This document shows positions 1-9,900 of a DNA stretch of 16,453 nt, one piece after another. A program made the position numbers and the translations under genes. The stretch is taken from positions 1 through 16,453 of the forward strand of contig JALRME010000096.1 in the NCBI GenBank assembly GCA_026120035.1. The letters are read 5' to 3'. The notes beneath the pieces were generated by a model. That model ran no database searches and was not told the origin of the DNA. It worked only from the letters and a program-made list of their open reading frames with translations. This DNA is from Coleophoma eucalyptorum. Taxonomy: Eukaryota; Ascomycota; Leotiomycetes; Helotiales; Dermateaceae. Numbering within the stretch: the stretch's first letter is position 1; every line of letters begins with the position of its first letter.

Positions 1-571
1 TAATGTTGATATAATGTAGTGTTAAAGTAAAAAGAGGGTATTTTGGTGGGAAGTGGCCCACTCGCTTATATGGCCCACTCACTTATAAATCACGTTATTG
101 CTAAAACAATATTCCAAATATTCCACCATTCTACTTTTACTGGCTCCATCAAGTCTATAATCACTGTGTGAGTATCACTATTGAGTTGAATATAGAAATT
201 CCTCAAGCAGTTATGGTGGTGTGGTCGAACCACAACTCTACGGTCTTCCAAACAGATCCAGTAGTTATAGCGACCGCGACTAGTTATAATTTCACAGATA
301 GGTTCAATGATTGTGATCGTCAACACCATTGTTTTTCAACAAATTCAATGATTTAATTAGCACGAATAAAACTATAACCTATAAATGCAACCTAAACAAG
401 CATAAAAACAAAACTAGCAAGTAGCAGAAGAAAAAGACCAAAAGACATTTCGGATGATTAGTCAAACAAAAACAGAACTTTATCAACAAAACAGTGACAA
501 AACACAACAAACATATCCAAATACCCCTAACTCACGCCTATCTTCTTCTGGACGATTATATAAGAGAGCCC
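1..571. other. AT-rich intergenic region, no gene recognised
   Basis: No convincing gene is visible. The stretch is AT-rich, notably A-rich at about 360-500. Short open frames occur on both strands (for example 90-329 minus), but they have low-complexity composition, no recognisable domain and no convincing start context. Positions 54-87 hold a 17-bp tandem duplication, listed separately. The part nearest 571 should include the 3' UTR of the minus-strand CMD-like gene. Confidence 0.6.
54..87. repeat. 17-bp tandem duplication
   Basis: Positions 54-70 (TGGCCCACTCGCTTATA) and 71-87 (TGGCCCACTCACTTATA) are two head-to-tail 17-bp units with one mismatch (G/A at unit position 11). The seam is exact. 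It could be a local slippage duplication or the edge of a decayed transposable element; I found no matching inverted copy elsewhere in the window. Confidence 0.8.
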
Positions 572-1357
572 TCAATTGTTCCTGAGAGAATAGTTCTCGG
601 TAACGATTCTTCGTGCAACATCCACAAGGCCGGGATCAGCATAGTCGAGCTGCACACGCAGACCTTTGGTAACGGTTGCAAAAGTACGGTACAGACCTGC
701 AATGATGAACGTCTCGACAACTTCACTTTCCTTCATGACCAGAAGCGCATCTTTGACAGTTTGGGTACTCGTGGTGGCTATTTTTTCAATATCAGTACTC
801 TGTAGACTCGGACATCTGGTAAAATAGGGGAGAGAGAACATACCATCATGAGTCAAGGTCTCGTCCACAATTCTCAAAATCACCCGCTCCTTGGCCGTCC
901 ATGGTCCCTCACCCTGCACAATGGCCTCGGAACTCATGTTCATGCTATCGAGCTTGTCTTGGGCAATGCCCACAAACTCGCCGGCGTAGATATTGTTGTG
1001 GTAGACGTACTGCGCGTCCAGGGTCATGCCGAGTCGGAGGACGATGACTTGCCAGTCCTGTGCGGAGACGGTTCGAAGCCGGCCGTCAAAGCAGGCAGAG
1101 AGCACACCCATGAGCGGCGGGAAGAGTCCGGGAGACCATGCTAGAGTGCTGAGGAGGGTGCGACGGGTGGGGATGGTGAGCAGGCCTTGCTGCACGGCGA
1201 AGAGGTGCTCGGGTGGGATTTGGGAGTCTAAGATCGGTGGGATCAGTGCGGTGCTGTTGGATGGCGTGCTGGTGTTGGTGTTGGCAGCTGGCAAGGAATA
1301 GGCAGTGCTGGCCAGGGCAACAATGGAGGTCAAAGTGGTGAGGGTTGAGAAGTACAT
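572..1357 (-). CDS. Secreted CMD/AhpD-fold protein (carboxymuconolactone decarboxylase-like)
   Basis: Two exons, 1357-844 and 777-572, give 239 aa. The N-terminus has a hydrophobic stretch (residues about 3-20, TLTTLTSIVALASTAYSLPA) that looks like a signal peptide, followed by an N/T/S-rich linker. The body matches the CMD/AhpD-like fold: a helix ending AQYVYHNNIYAGEFVGI with the family His, then PWTAKERVILRIVDETL, and a C-terminal helix with VVETFIIAGLYRTFA. No CxxC peroxidatic pair is seen, so AhpD-type disulfide chemistry is unlikely. The 66-nt intron is a multiple of three and stop-free, so unspliced translation would give 261 aa with a 22-residue insert breaking the helical domain. The start has a good fungal context (CAACAATG). 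Many fungal members of this family are uncharacterised, and some sit in biosynthetic clusters. The family call is good; the substrate and any link to the NRPS are unknown. Confidence 0.85.
   Translation of the reverse strand: MYFSTLTTLTSIVALASTAYSLPAANTNTSTPSNSTALIPPILDSQIPPEHLFAVQQGLLTIPTRRTLLSTLAWSPGLFPPLMGVLSACFDGRLRTVSAQDWQVIVLRLGMTLDAQYVYHNNIYAGEFVGIAQDKLDSMNMSSEAIVQGEGPWTAKERVILRIVDETLTHDGMFSLPYFTRCPSLQSTDIEKIATTSTQTVKDALLVMKESEVVETFIIAGLYRTFATVTKGLRVQLDYADPGLVDVARRIVTENYSLRNN
778..843 (-). other. Intron of CMD-like gene (66 nt, in frame)
   Basis: On the minus strand the donor is GTATGT (843-838), a branch-like CTGAT lies about 18 nt before the end, and the acceptor is ATAG ending at 778. 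Splicing is phase 1 and joins ...LTHD to ATTSTQTVKDALL, which restores a continuous helix. The intron-encoded residues include an out-of-place Pro and Cys. Confidence 0.8.
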
Positions 1358-3393
1358 TGTTGCGCTAGGCTTTTTGCTCGTTGTAAAGAGGAAAGAAATT
1401 TGGTTGATCTGAATTGTATGATAATCTAGACTGAAGAAAACTGAAGTAGATTGGTCTTGTAGTTGTTGCTGCTTCCAATACCTAGAACTATGGAGCTATT
1501 TAATACAAAATCTTCCACGATTCTTCAGTTCTTCGTCACGATAACCTGTCTCGGGCTTTCAGCCTCGGATCTATTCATGTTCTTCGCCGCCTCCCAGCTG
1601 AAGCCCGAAATATCCTCAATCTTGTCAAGAAACCCGCTTGAATACCAAAGTAGAAACAACGCCGGTCAGGCTCCAAGCTGTCGAGAGGCATCAGGAACTA
1701 GACGAGGCATACACCGAAGCCAAAATACGATACTCTTCAAGCCTCCAGAATGGAAATAGCAACCTTCTAAGCCATGGGGTATTGAGGTTAGGCACCGGTG
1801 CTACCGGACGAGCAATACTGATGTGGGTAGAGAGGTAATGAGGCAGCTCGGGCTGAGAGCTGGCTGTGTTGGATAAGTATAGAATGTTTGATGAGTTCTA
1901 ATCCTTCTAGATGCTAATTTCACAAAAGAGCGAGGTTGACGGAGGTGGAGTGAACCCCGAGCTAGGTCAACAGCCACCAAACATGCTAGAGCAATTATTT
2001 CTTACCCTTGGCACGGACGAACGTTCGTTAAGCACGTATCGGCCATATGGTGGGTGTCAGAAAGTCGTGCAACTATGGTACGAGATGTTAGAATTTCTTA
2101 TTCGATGTACGAGGAGGATTTTAGCTCCCTTGAGCTAATTTGTACAGCATCTTACCGGTTGCATCCAAGGACGGGAAGTCTTGAAGGCTAATCCAAGCAC
2201 GAGAAAGCATCATCAGCACGGCGGCCCAAACCAGAATATTCGAAGAAAGAATAGTGATGGAATGCCAATGATGAGCAAGCCACTAGGTTTGTTTTGGGAG
2301 AGCTGAACAGGCAAAGAAGGGGAACCTGCAGCACTCTCTTGTGCCATACAACCGCCAAGCAGGATTCATCTACTCGAGAAGTTAAAATCGGTACCTATTA
2401 TGCACGGCAAGTTCCTTTGGACCGCGCCTTTCAAGCCAGTCGTACCATGGGCCAAGCATCTTTTACGTTTTCTCGGGAAATACAAGACAGTGATCCTAAA
2501 AGTCGGATACCATCCACACTGCCTGCCTGCCCCAAGCCACGGCCACCGCCATGCTTGAAACGAAGAGGCTAAGAGATCTACGCTACATCCCCGCATTTTC
2601 CTTCCATGTCCCGCAACATCCCACTGCAGGGAAATGTGACAAGGCATACGTACTTAAGCCTGCAACTGTCAGCCCTATATACATGGGTCTGCCTTAATAC
2701 CGATAGAGTTTTCGTTGACTTTTCCTTTCCCAGGGCTGTATGGTCCGGGTAGGCGCTAAAGGAAGAAGTCTAAAATGATGCTTTCCTAATGGATCGGGTG
2801 TGGCTTGCACATTTTCCATGCAGTCAGATAGCCAAGCAGCAAGGCAGCTGAGATTTGTCCAACATGTTGCACCCAACGTAAGGAGGCGTGTTTAGGTCAT
2901 GTGAGGTCTCGGGTTTCTTTAGCGAGCAATCGCCAATACCTACTCGATCTCCTCTCCCGGGAATAGTTGTCATTATTATAGCCATTCTGATTTATGGATT
3001 AACGAGATCAGACTAAAGAGAGCAATACTGGAAAGACTTCAGTTGATTTTAGGTTTTAGATTATTAGCTTACATGATTGCAATTCTTACGGCCGTATCCA
3101 TGATTAGGCTAGGTTAATCGCACTTCAATTTTTTGGGCATATTTCGTAATAAGCCGTTATAGAGTAGTAGTGGTCTTTGAATTGAGACACTGACTGGCAA
3201 AGTAAAACGCAGATGAAAAGGTGGTATTTGGAGAGTAATTAATGACTGACTAATTAGGCAATAGCAGCGGTTCTGAATTAGTAAATGCTCTCGTAATTTA
3301 GTCCTACTAATCCCAACCTTGCAATTGTGGATACCAAAAGCATAATTGAGTGCTTCAAACAACTCTCTAGCCCTCATCCTTTGAAGCCTGCTT
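1358..3393. other. Intergenic region between CMD-like and MFS genes
   Basis: About 2 kb with no confident gene. Positions 1358-1510 should hold the promoter of the minus-strand CMD-like gene; a TATTAAATA element on the minus strand (1505-1497) lies about 140 nt upstream of its ATG and is a possible TATA box. Positions 1463-1838 carry a possible degraded coding remnant. From about 1900 to 3390 there are only short, overlapping frames on both strands without domains. The part nearest 3393 should contain the MFS gene's 3' UTR. Confidence 0.5.
1463..1838 (+). pseudogene. Possible degraded coding remnant
   Basis: Two open plus-strand frames overlap here. One (1463-1759) has a hydrophobic stretch, then ASQLKPEISSILSRNP. 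The other, open from about 1602 to 1838, encodes a charged helix-like stretch (LQAVERHQELDEAYTEAKIR) followed by LRLGTG. Together they look like a gene tail broken by a frameshift or an unseen intron. The LGTG after a charged linker faintly recalls the start of the catalytic half of long-form tRNase Z, but the residues that should follow are missing, so I do not name it. It may equally be chance open frames. Confidence 0.2.
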
Positions 3394-4766
3394 CTACTTC
3401 TCCACTACTGCAGCTGCTTCCCTCGCAACCCCTCTCTTGTGAACCAACCAGGCTATGACCATAAACCCAAAGCCTGCAAGTACCGTTGCGCCACCGAATG
3501 CCTTCAAGCCTGTGAATCCAGATTTCCCAGTAAGAATGGCACCGGCAATCGGATTGCCGATGAGAAGACCCAAGCCCGCAAAACTAAAGCACATTCCCAT
3601 TCTCGTTCCAATTACACTCAGGTCTGGTGACAGAACAACTAATGCGGTCGGGGGAAGGGATACTATAGAGCCAGAAAAGAAGCCGAAAAGAATGCAGAAA
3701 ATAATGATCCCGGCCAGATTGTGAATGCCGATCCATGCAAATTGTAAGCCTCCAGCTACTAGAATGAACGGGACGAGGATGTTCAAGGAACCATACTTGT
3801 CCGCCATAATGTTTGGGATAATCCGACCGAAAATTGAAGCTGCATTGAGAATGGCTAGCAGATAAAAGCCTACAGACTCAGTGGTATGGATCTTCTCCGT
3901 GGCGTAGAGCGGCATGTAGAAGAACGGAATATAGAGGCCAATGAATATGAAGAAGAGAGCAAGTGAGAATAGAATGTATGGCATATCCTTAAAAGCAGTT
4001 TTGTCAAGGAGAGCACGCTTCTTGGGTGGCAGAATGCGAGGCTTGAGGACAACCGCCGAGATTATCAGGGTACCGAAAGATATGAAGCCAATGACTCGAG
4101 TTGCCCAGCCATAACCGACTTGTACCTCAAGTTTGCGGAACACTATAGGGTAAATCAAGCCTCCTAAACAGAAGTCAGTATCAGAAATTGTACTTGGGCT
4201 GGGTATAGAATACCCAAGCTTCCTCCCGCAGCTGCTAGACCTGTTGCTGCTGATCGTTTTGTGGTGAACCATGTCGCTACGATGGCCACACTCGGAACAA
4301 AGAGGCAAGCAGATCCAAGACCAACACAGACACCAAAAGAAAGGAACACCTGGTAGTAAGTCGTAGACAGGCTGGTCATCATCAAACCGAAGACATTCAA
4401 GAAAGTTCCAATGTAAATGAGATAATGCAGATATCCCATATCATACAGCGGGCCTGTGAAGACACCAACGCAAATCATGAGGAATCCTTGGATAGTGCCA
4501 ATCCACGACACTGCGGATGCGCTGCTTGAGGTAAGATAGTGGGTGGAATAGAAATCTTGATAGGCTCCAAATGTATTCACGACTCCCCTAAATGGTATTT
4601 TTAGCATCAAAGCCTCTCTTAGATCCCCAACTTACCAGGAATTGAAGAACAGAAAGTGACATCCAAGAACCTGAAGCCAGGCTGTGAGGCCACCATTGGG
4701 AGGAACCGCTGGTGCGCGTTCATTCTGAGCAGAGTCACTAGAGGTTGGTTGCTTCGCTGTGTCCAT
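3394..4766 (-). CDS. MFS transporter, monocarboxylate-porter type
   Basis: Three exons, 4766-4636, 4587-4214 and 4163-3394, give 424 aa, within the normal range for fungal monocarboxylate-porter-like MFS proteins (TC 2.A.1.13, the family of yeast Mch proteins). The N-terminus is a short hydrophilic tail (MDTAKQPTSSDSAQNERAP), then PPNGGLTAWLQVLG, the family's equivalent of the DGGxGW entry to helix 1. About 12 hydrophobic helices follow, with a charged cytosolic loop in the middle (KPRILPPKKRALLDK). Family features include VATWFTTKRSAATGLAAAGGSLGG with PIVF near helices 4-5, and GRIIPNIMADKYG, the second-half copy of the MFS signature loop. It should act in the plasma or a vacuolar membrane. 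It is divergent from the NRPS gene across 2.2 kb, so export of the NRPS product is a reasonable inference; uptake of a carboxylate cannot be excluded. Confidence 0.93.
4164..4213 (-). other. MFS gene intron 2 (50 nt)
   Basis: The donor is GTATTC (weak but acceptable), a branch-like CTGAC lies close to the end, and the acceptor is TTTAG ending at 4164. Splicing joins AAAGGSLG to GLIYPIVF across a Gly codon and restores the conserved GGSxGG...PIVF motif; the frame shifts without it. Confidence 0.9.
4588..4635 (-). other. MFS gene intron 1 (48 nt)
   Basis: The donor is GTAAGT at 4635 and the acceptor is TTTAG ending at 4588 on the minus strand. It splits a Trp codon (TG|G) and joins HFLFFNSW to GVVNTFGAYQ, the usual helix-1 sequence of the family. 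Confidence 0.9.
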
Positions 4767-6963
4767 AGTTGCTGAAGTTGAATATGGGTTCTGGTATGCG
4801 TTTTTGTTTGGAAAAACAAGAAGTGTTGGTGTTTGCGTTATTGACTTGAATAGAGGTGCTTTTGTTTAGGACGCAGCTGGTGCAACGTTGCGAGGATGAC
4901 GAAAATGGGAAGATGTTTTCAGATACGATAGTTGAAGTAAAATTCTCACACGCTTACACGGTCGGAACGGTAAGCTTGAGAAACGGCCAAGGGCGCAGCC
5001 AAGATGCACAGCAGGCAGGAATGAAGCTGTAACTAGCGAAACGGCAGTGAGAAGAGTCGAGGCAGACAGCTGAAGACCAGAATAGATGATTAAGCACTAA
5101 CATAGGCGTTGGCTTTTTTGTGTACCTTTTTATCTCGTAAAATGGGATGATGAAATCTCTTTGCTTCTGTGAAACCCCTTACCTTCAGCCCTGTATGTTG
5201 TGTCACAAAGATCTAATGGCACTGGCACCTCCTCCCTTACCATGGCGGACTTTATGGCCATTCTTCGCCACGAGCATCGCGCTTGAGCGAGGGAATGCCG
5301 ATTGGGCAATGGCAATGTTCCCGTGCCCATCTCCAAATGCAGACTGCATTGCCTTATCGTATACCAGCCAGGGTTGTGTCTGTACCGACATGGATTGGTA
5401 TATGTCCGCGTAAAAACGGTGAAGATGTGCAGATGGAGTCCAACGGGGAGATGTCAAAAACACCTGGTGTACATATGCGCTAGTCCGTTTATGGGCTAGC
5501 CCAATACAACACACTACCAACGACACCACATCTTGTCGTGAATCACTAAGTCTACTATCACAATCAGTCTCACCCAACATAGCCTAATCCCGTCCTAGGT
5601 CCTCAAGGATCATGGAGACTATACTATTATTCATGATTCTCCTGATTAGAACTCAAACCATCCGTCGCTCCCCCGGTCTTCTAGTTCCACCATCTGCACC
5701 CAATCCAATACGTCTACCTGCCAATCCTGCATGACCAGGAAGGCTAGTAGTAGTACCGTCATTACCACACCATTATTAGCTGTAGTGGGTGCCTTCCATA
5801 AACCAATTTCCTTTTGGTGTGTCTTTTCAACGCCGTTCCTCGGGGCTCAGTGTCTGAAGTACCACCACCAAGCGTTACTAGCAAGTGCTGGCCCCGCCTC
5901 TTCCATGGCCCCAGAGAAATGCACTGCAAGGAGCAGCAGCAGTAGTAGTGGTAGCAACAACAGCGGTTGAGCTGCCTTCGGACCATGAACTACTTTAGAC
6001 TCCCAACGGACCGCGAGGGCCACGGGGACCTCAGGTCGCCTTCCATGAAGTGACTAGACCGTTTATTTACCCGCTTTTGTCCATGGCGGTGAGGCATATG
6101 TAACAGAGCAGCCTTTTTGTAATGATAGAGATACTCTAGGTCGGAAATAGGCTTGATCTGGCTAATTGGTGGGCACTTTACAGAGTTTTATTTGGTTTAC
6201 TGGGCACTCCGGTGTGGCTTCAACACCCTACTAGGTGTAAACTTTAGTGGTTTATCTCCAGTTCCACGGCTACGCTTTTCAATTTCCCCAACTCATCCGT
6301 ATTAGATCGCCTGATATTGTGCCTGGTGGCGTATCAGGCTATGCAGATATGGGCACCCTGGAGCAGCATCTGATTGCATGCTTTTCTCATGTTCAGATCT
6401 ACTAAGACCGAATCTCGGCATATACGCGGTTAGTGCTCACTCAGGAGGATTCTATGACTTGCGCTATTGTATACGGGTTGTTACCTGGGAGTTATACTTC
6501 TCACTATTTAGTGAATCACGGCAGGAATGCCTTTCGGTTTCAAGACCAGTCAATTCACTTCAGCTTTCCTTCAGCTGGGCTGTGGATGTTTATTTTCGGG
6601 GTTGCCAGACTTCTTGACAAAGAGTACGAGTCCAACAAGTGGATATGCATCCCATCCCTGGGAAATGCTAGCTCACCACTGGCTCTCGGTGTCGTGGAAA
6701 GTTGAGCAGCTGGAATTCACCCACCATTGGTCAAATTCCGATTTTCACAGTTCATAGCTTTCTCGGCAAATCTCATTGTCTTCTTATAAATCCAAAGTTC
6801 TCGCTGTCTTCGCCATTCAAGCCGTGGTGAAAGCAGAAGCGGACTCTACTTATTCCCTCTGGAAACATTATATTACTCCTTCTTCATGCTCTTGCCAGCT
6901 TAAGCCAATTAATACTTTCTCATACTCGATTTCCTCATCCATTCCATTGCAATTTTCTATACC
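4767..6963. other. 2.2-kb divergent intergenic region (MFS / NRPS promoters)
   Basis: The region separates two divergently transcribed genes, so it should carry both promoters. The first few hundred bases at the left belong to the MFS gene. The right end (about 6780-6960) has a TATA box and pyrimidine-rich leader in front of the NRPS. Between them the open frames (5147-5580, 5731-5986, 6378-6757) overlap on several frames, show no domain and lack a coherent exon structure. A run of AGC/AGT/AAC-type triplets at about 5928-5967 is a minor simple repeat. No transcription-factor gene is recognisable. Confidence 0.6.
6785..6790 (+). promoter_or_regulatory. Candidate TATA box of the NRPS gene
   Basis: TATAAA lies 174 nt upstream of the NRPS ATG. 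It is followed by pyrimidine-rich stretches (about 6855-6960) typical of fungal transcription starts. This implies a 5' leader of roughly 130-150 nt. The call rests on sequence only. Confidence 0.45.
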
Positions 6964-9900
6964 ATGGCCCTTGTATTAGAGGACATGCACGGCAATGCAT
7001 CCGACTATTCCTCGGTAATATTTAAACTCCTTTTCGTGCACACGATTCGCTGATAAGTTGAAGGGCTGCTCGACCGCTGCATCCATGCGTATACCAGATG
7101 CACCAACTCCACCTTGCAACATCTCTTTCTTGTTCAATTACCAAGTTGAAAATAACCCGTTTGAGCCTGCAGTTGAATTCGAAGGTCAGCCAGCTGTCAG
7201 TTACAGTCGCCTCAACCTTCTGTCCAACCGTATTGCCGAAAGACTTCAACTACAGTCCCATAAAATCATCCCGATTTGTCTCGACATATCTGTTGACTTG
7301 ATTGCCTCTATAATTGGGGTGCTGAAATCAGGGGCAGCCTACGTCATTCTCGATCCGACAAGCTCTCTTGAGAGGAATAGGTTCATCATTAACGAGGTCT
7401 CCGCACCGCTCGTTCTGACATCCAGGAAATATTCCAGCACATTCAGAAACTCTGTCATTGTTGAACCGTTTCTTGATGACCAGTCACTATATCAGAAGCA
7501 GGAAACATATCCAGCCCGTCCCGTTCAGCAGTTACAAAATCTTGAGGATCCAGCCTAGTAAGTCAATATTTTTACATGCAATATTCTACAATTACAAACA
7601 GAAATTTTTCCACAAGATCCTCTACCTATGGTTGGTAATAAAAGATGGAGCCAAGATACCCCTGCCGAAATGCGATGAATAAAGATGATTTCATAACTTT
7701 CACTTATTCGTATCTATCGGCTACGAATACCTGTACAAGTTCGAATCATATTTGTTTCTTCTCTTTGTTCAGATGCCCAACCAATCATGCACATCGCATT
7801 CACAAATATAACAGATTCCTTTCGCTTATCTTGAAGTAATCTGCTAACCAGTCACAGTATTATATACACTTCTGGAAGCACAGGGAAACCAAAGGGGGTT
7901 GTTATTTCTCATGTTGCTGCCAGCCATGGTATAACTCACTTTTCTCTTAATGGGAACTCAAGATGGCTTCTGTTCTACAACCCAATATTCTCTGCTGCGC
8001 AGCGAACGATACTTGCCACACTGTGCAAAGGAGGCTGTTTGTGCCTTGCAAGCACGGCTAGACTAAGATCTGCACTGTTCGATGTAGTCAAGGGGATGAA
8101 CATCGAGGCTCTTGGAATTACGCCTTCCATGCTTTCAACGCTTTCTTCCAAGGACGTTCCAATTTCTCTAAGACAAATCACCACCGTCGGAGAGCCGCTC
8201 ACCCAAGCGGTTGTGGATGAATGGGCCAATGTCGTTGATCTTAAGATCTCCTACGGACTAAGCGAATGTGCGCAACTGAATTTTACAAGGCGTCTTTTGG
8301 TAGGAGATAATCCTGCCGTTGTAGGAAGACCAAATGATACAACGGATGCGCTTGTCCTTATCCCAGACACTTTTGATATCGCAGGAGAAGGAGAAGTTGG
8401 TGAGCTCTGTCTCATGGGACCACAATTGGCGAACGGATATCTAGGTCAGCTTCCGGAATCAGGTTCCAAATTCCTCTCAAATCCTTTTGGTCCAGGTCAG
8501 ATGTTTCGCACTGGCGATACAGCTATCTGGCACTCACATGGGGATTTCGAAATTCTCGGTCGGCTTGATGACATGATCAAAGTACGCGGCCAGAGAGTTG
8601 AACCTGGGGAGGTCTGCGTTGCCTTAAATAAGCACGAGGGCGTACAGAATGTGGCTGTTGTAGCTGCAAATATTGGGGACGAAAAATCTTTAGTTGCCGC
8701 AGTGGCCTTGCATTCTGGATATAAATGGGAAGAATGTGCTTCGGAACTTCGAGCCTTCGCCCAAAATCTCCTTCCTCAGTACATGGTCCCTAGCTTCTGG
8801 TTACACTATGATGCCCTTCCGACAAACGCCAATGGAAAAGTAGATCCGAAGGCCATAAAATCCAGAGCTCGAAATACATCATCTGTTGATATGATTATCC
8901 ATAATAGACGGTCGCGCAAAATCCAGGATCCAGTTGTTGACAAGGTGGAACTGATCATCCAAGAGGCTTGGGCAAAGATTCTTCACCTTGATCCCAGCGA
9001 AATTGGCCGACTTGACTCCTTCTTTGCCCTTGGTGGCAATTCTATGCAAGCCATACGGATGGTCAATGGTCTAAGGGCTAAAGGAGTGGATCTAGGTCTC
9101 GACTCACTATTTAATGACCAAAGTCTGGCCACCCTCCGTGCAGGAGCGGTGATTGAGGAGAACATAGATTCTTCACGACAACAGATAGTCCGACCTTTCT
9201 CAACAATATCGCAAACAGCCTGGTTCTCAGAATTTTTGGATAACACACTCCAGCATATCGGTGCTCTCGATGCATATCCAGCGACACCTCTTCAAGAGAG
9301 TTTAATGGGTGCCACTCTACAGGGAAGCACTGACTATCTTTATCAACGCCAATGGGATATTCAAGGCTTGGACCTATTCAGATTGAAACTGGCTTTCACC
9401 GTTTGTTTTATGAGAAGCGATATCCTCCGTACAATTCTCATCTGGACGGAGCAAGGTTTTATGCAAGTGGTTCGGGATGATTTCCAGATACCATGGGAGA
9501 CGACAAATATGACCCTGGAGGAGTTCAAGGCATCTGACAAATCAAGAGGATTTGCCAACGAGGAGCTACTCTTTCGTGTGACTGTTGTAGGCGGAGACAC
9601 TCTCGTTGTATCGATGCATCATTCCTTGTTTGATGCTTGGTCTAGTTCTTTTATCTATGAGGATGTCGCGAAGCTGTACTACGGGGTGCTTCCTGACCCT
9701 CGTCCACCATTCAAGAATTTCGTCAGACGGCTTATGCTGGAGGACAATGAAGCCGCTGATACTTTCTGGAAGAACTATCTTAGCAACGCATCAATGTCTA
9801 TCCTGAACCATTCGCCAACAGCTCAGAGTTCTTGTGTTTCCACAGACCTAGTGGAGAACCTTGAACCCATCTCGTCTCGCTACAGAGTCACATCGAGCAC

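Noticed and set aside
90..329. Transposase fragment on the minus strand
   Set aside because: No catalytic DDE or helix-turn-helix pattern can be aligned; the composition is explained by AT-rich sequence.
5147..5580. Overlapping open frames on both strands in the MFS/NRPS intergenic region
   Set aside because: No domain, no splice structure, and equally long frames on opposite strands, as expected by chance.
5731..5986. Short ORFs over the Ser/Gly or Tyr/Cys triplet repeat
   Set aside because: Their translations are driven by the AGC/AGT triplet repeat and show no recognisable protein.
6378..6757. Small gene just upstream of the NRPS
   Set aside because: Three overlapping frames of similar length, no homology recognised, and a TATA-containing promoter immediately downstream.
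7725..7760. tRNA-like B box (GTTCGAATC)
   Set aside because: The flanking bases do not form a T-stem, and no acceptor or anticodon arm can be paired.
7645..7839. Small gene inside the NRPS intron
   Set aside because: Low-complexity translation without a domain, in an AT-rich intron whose splice sites are supported by the restored A3 motif.
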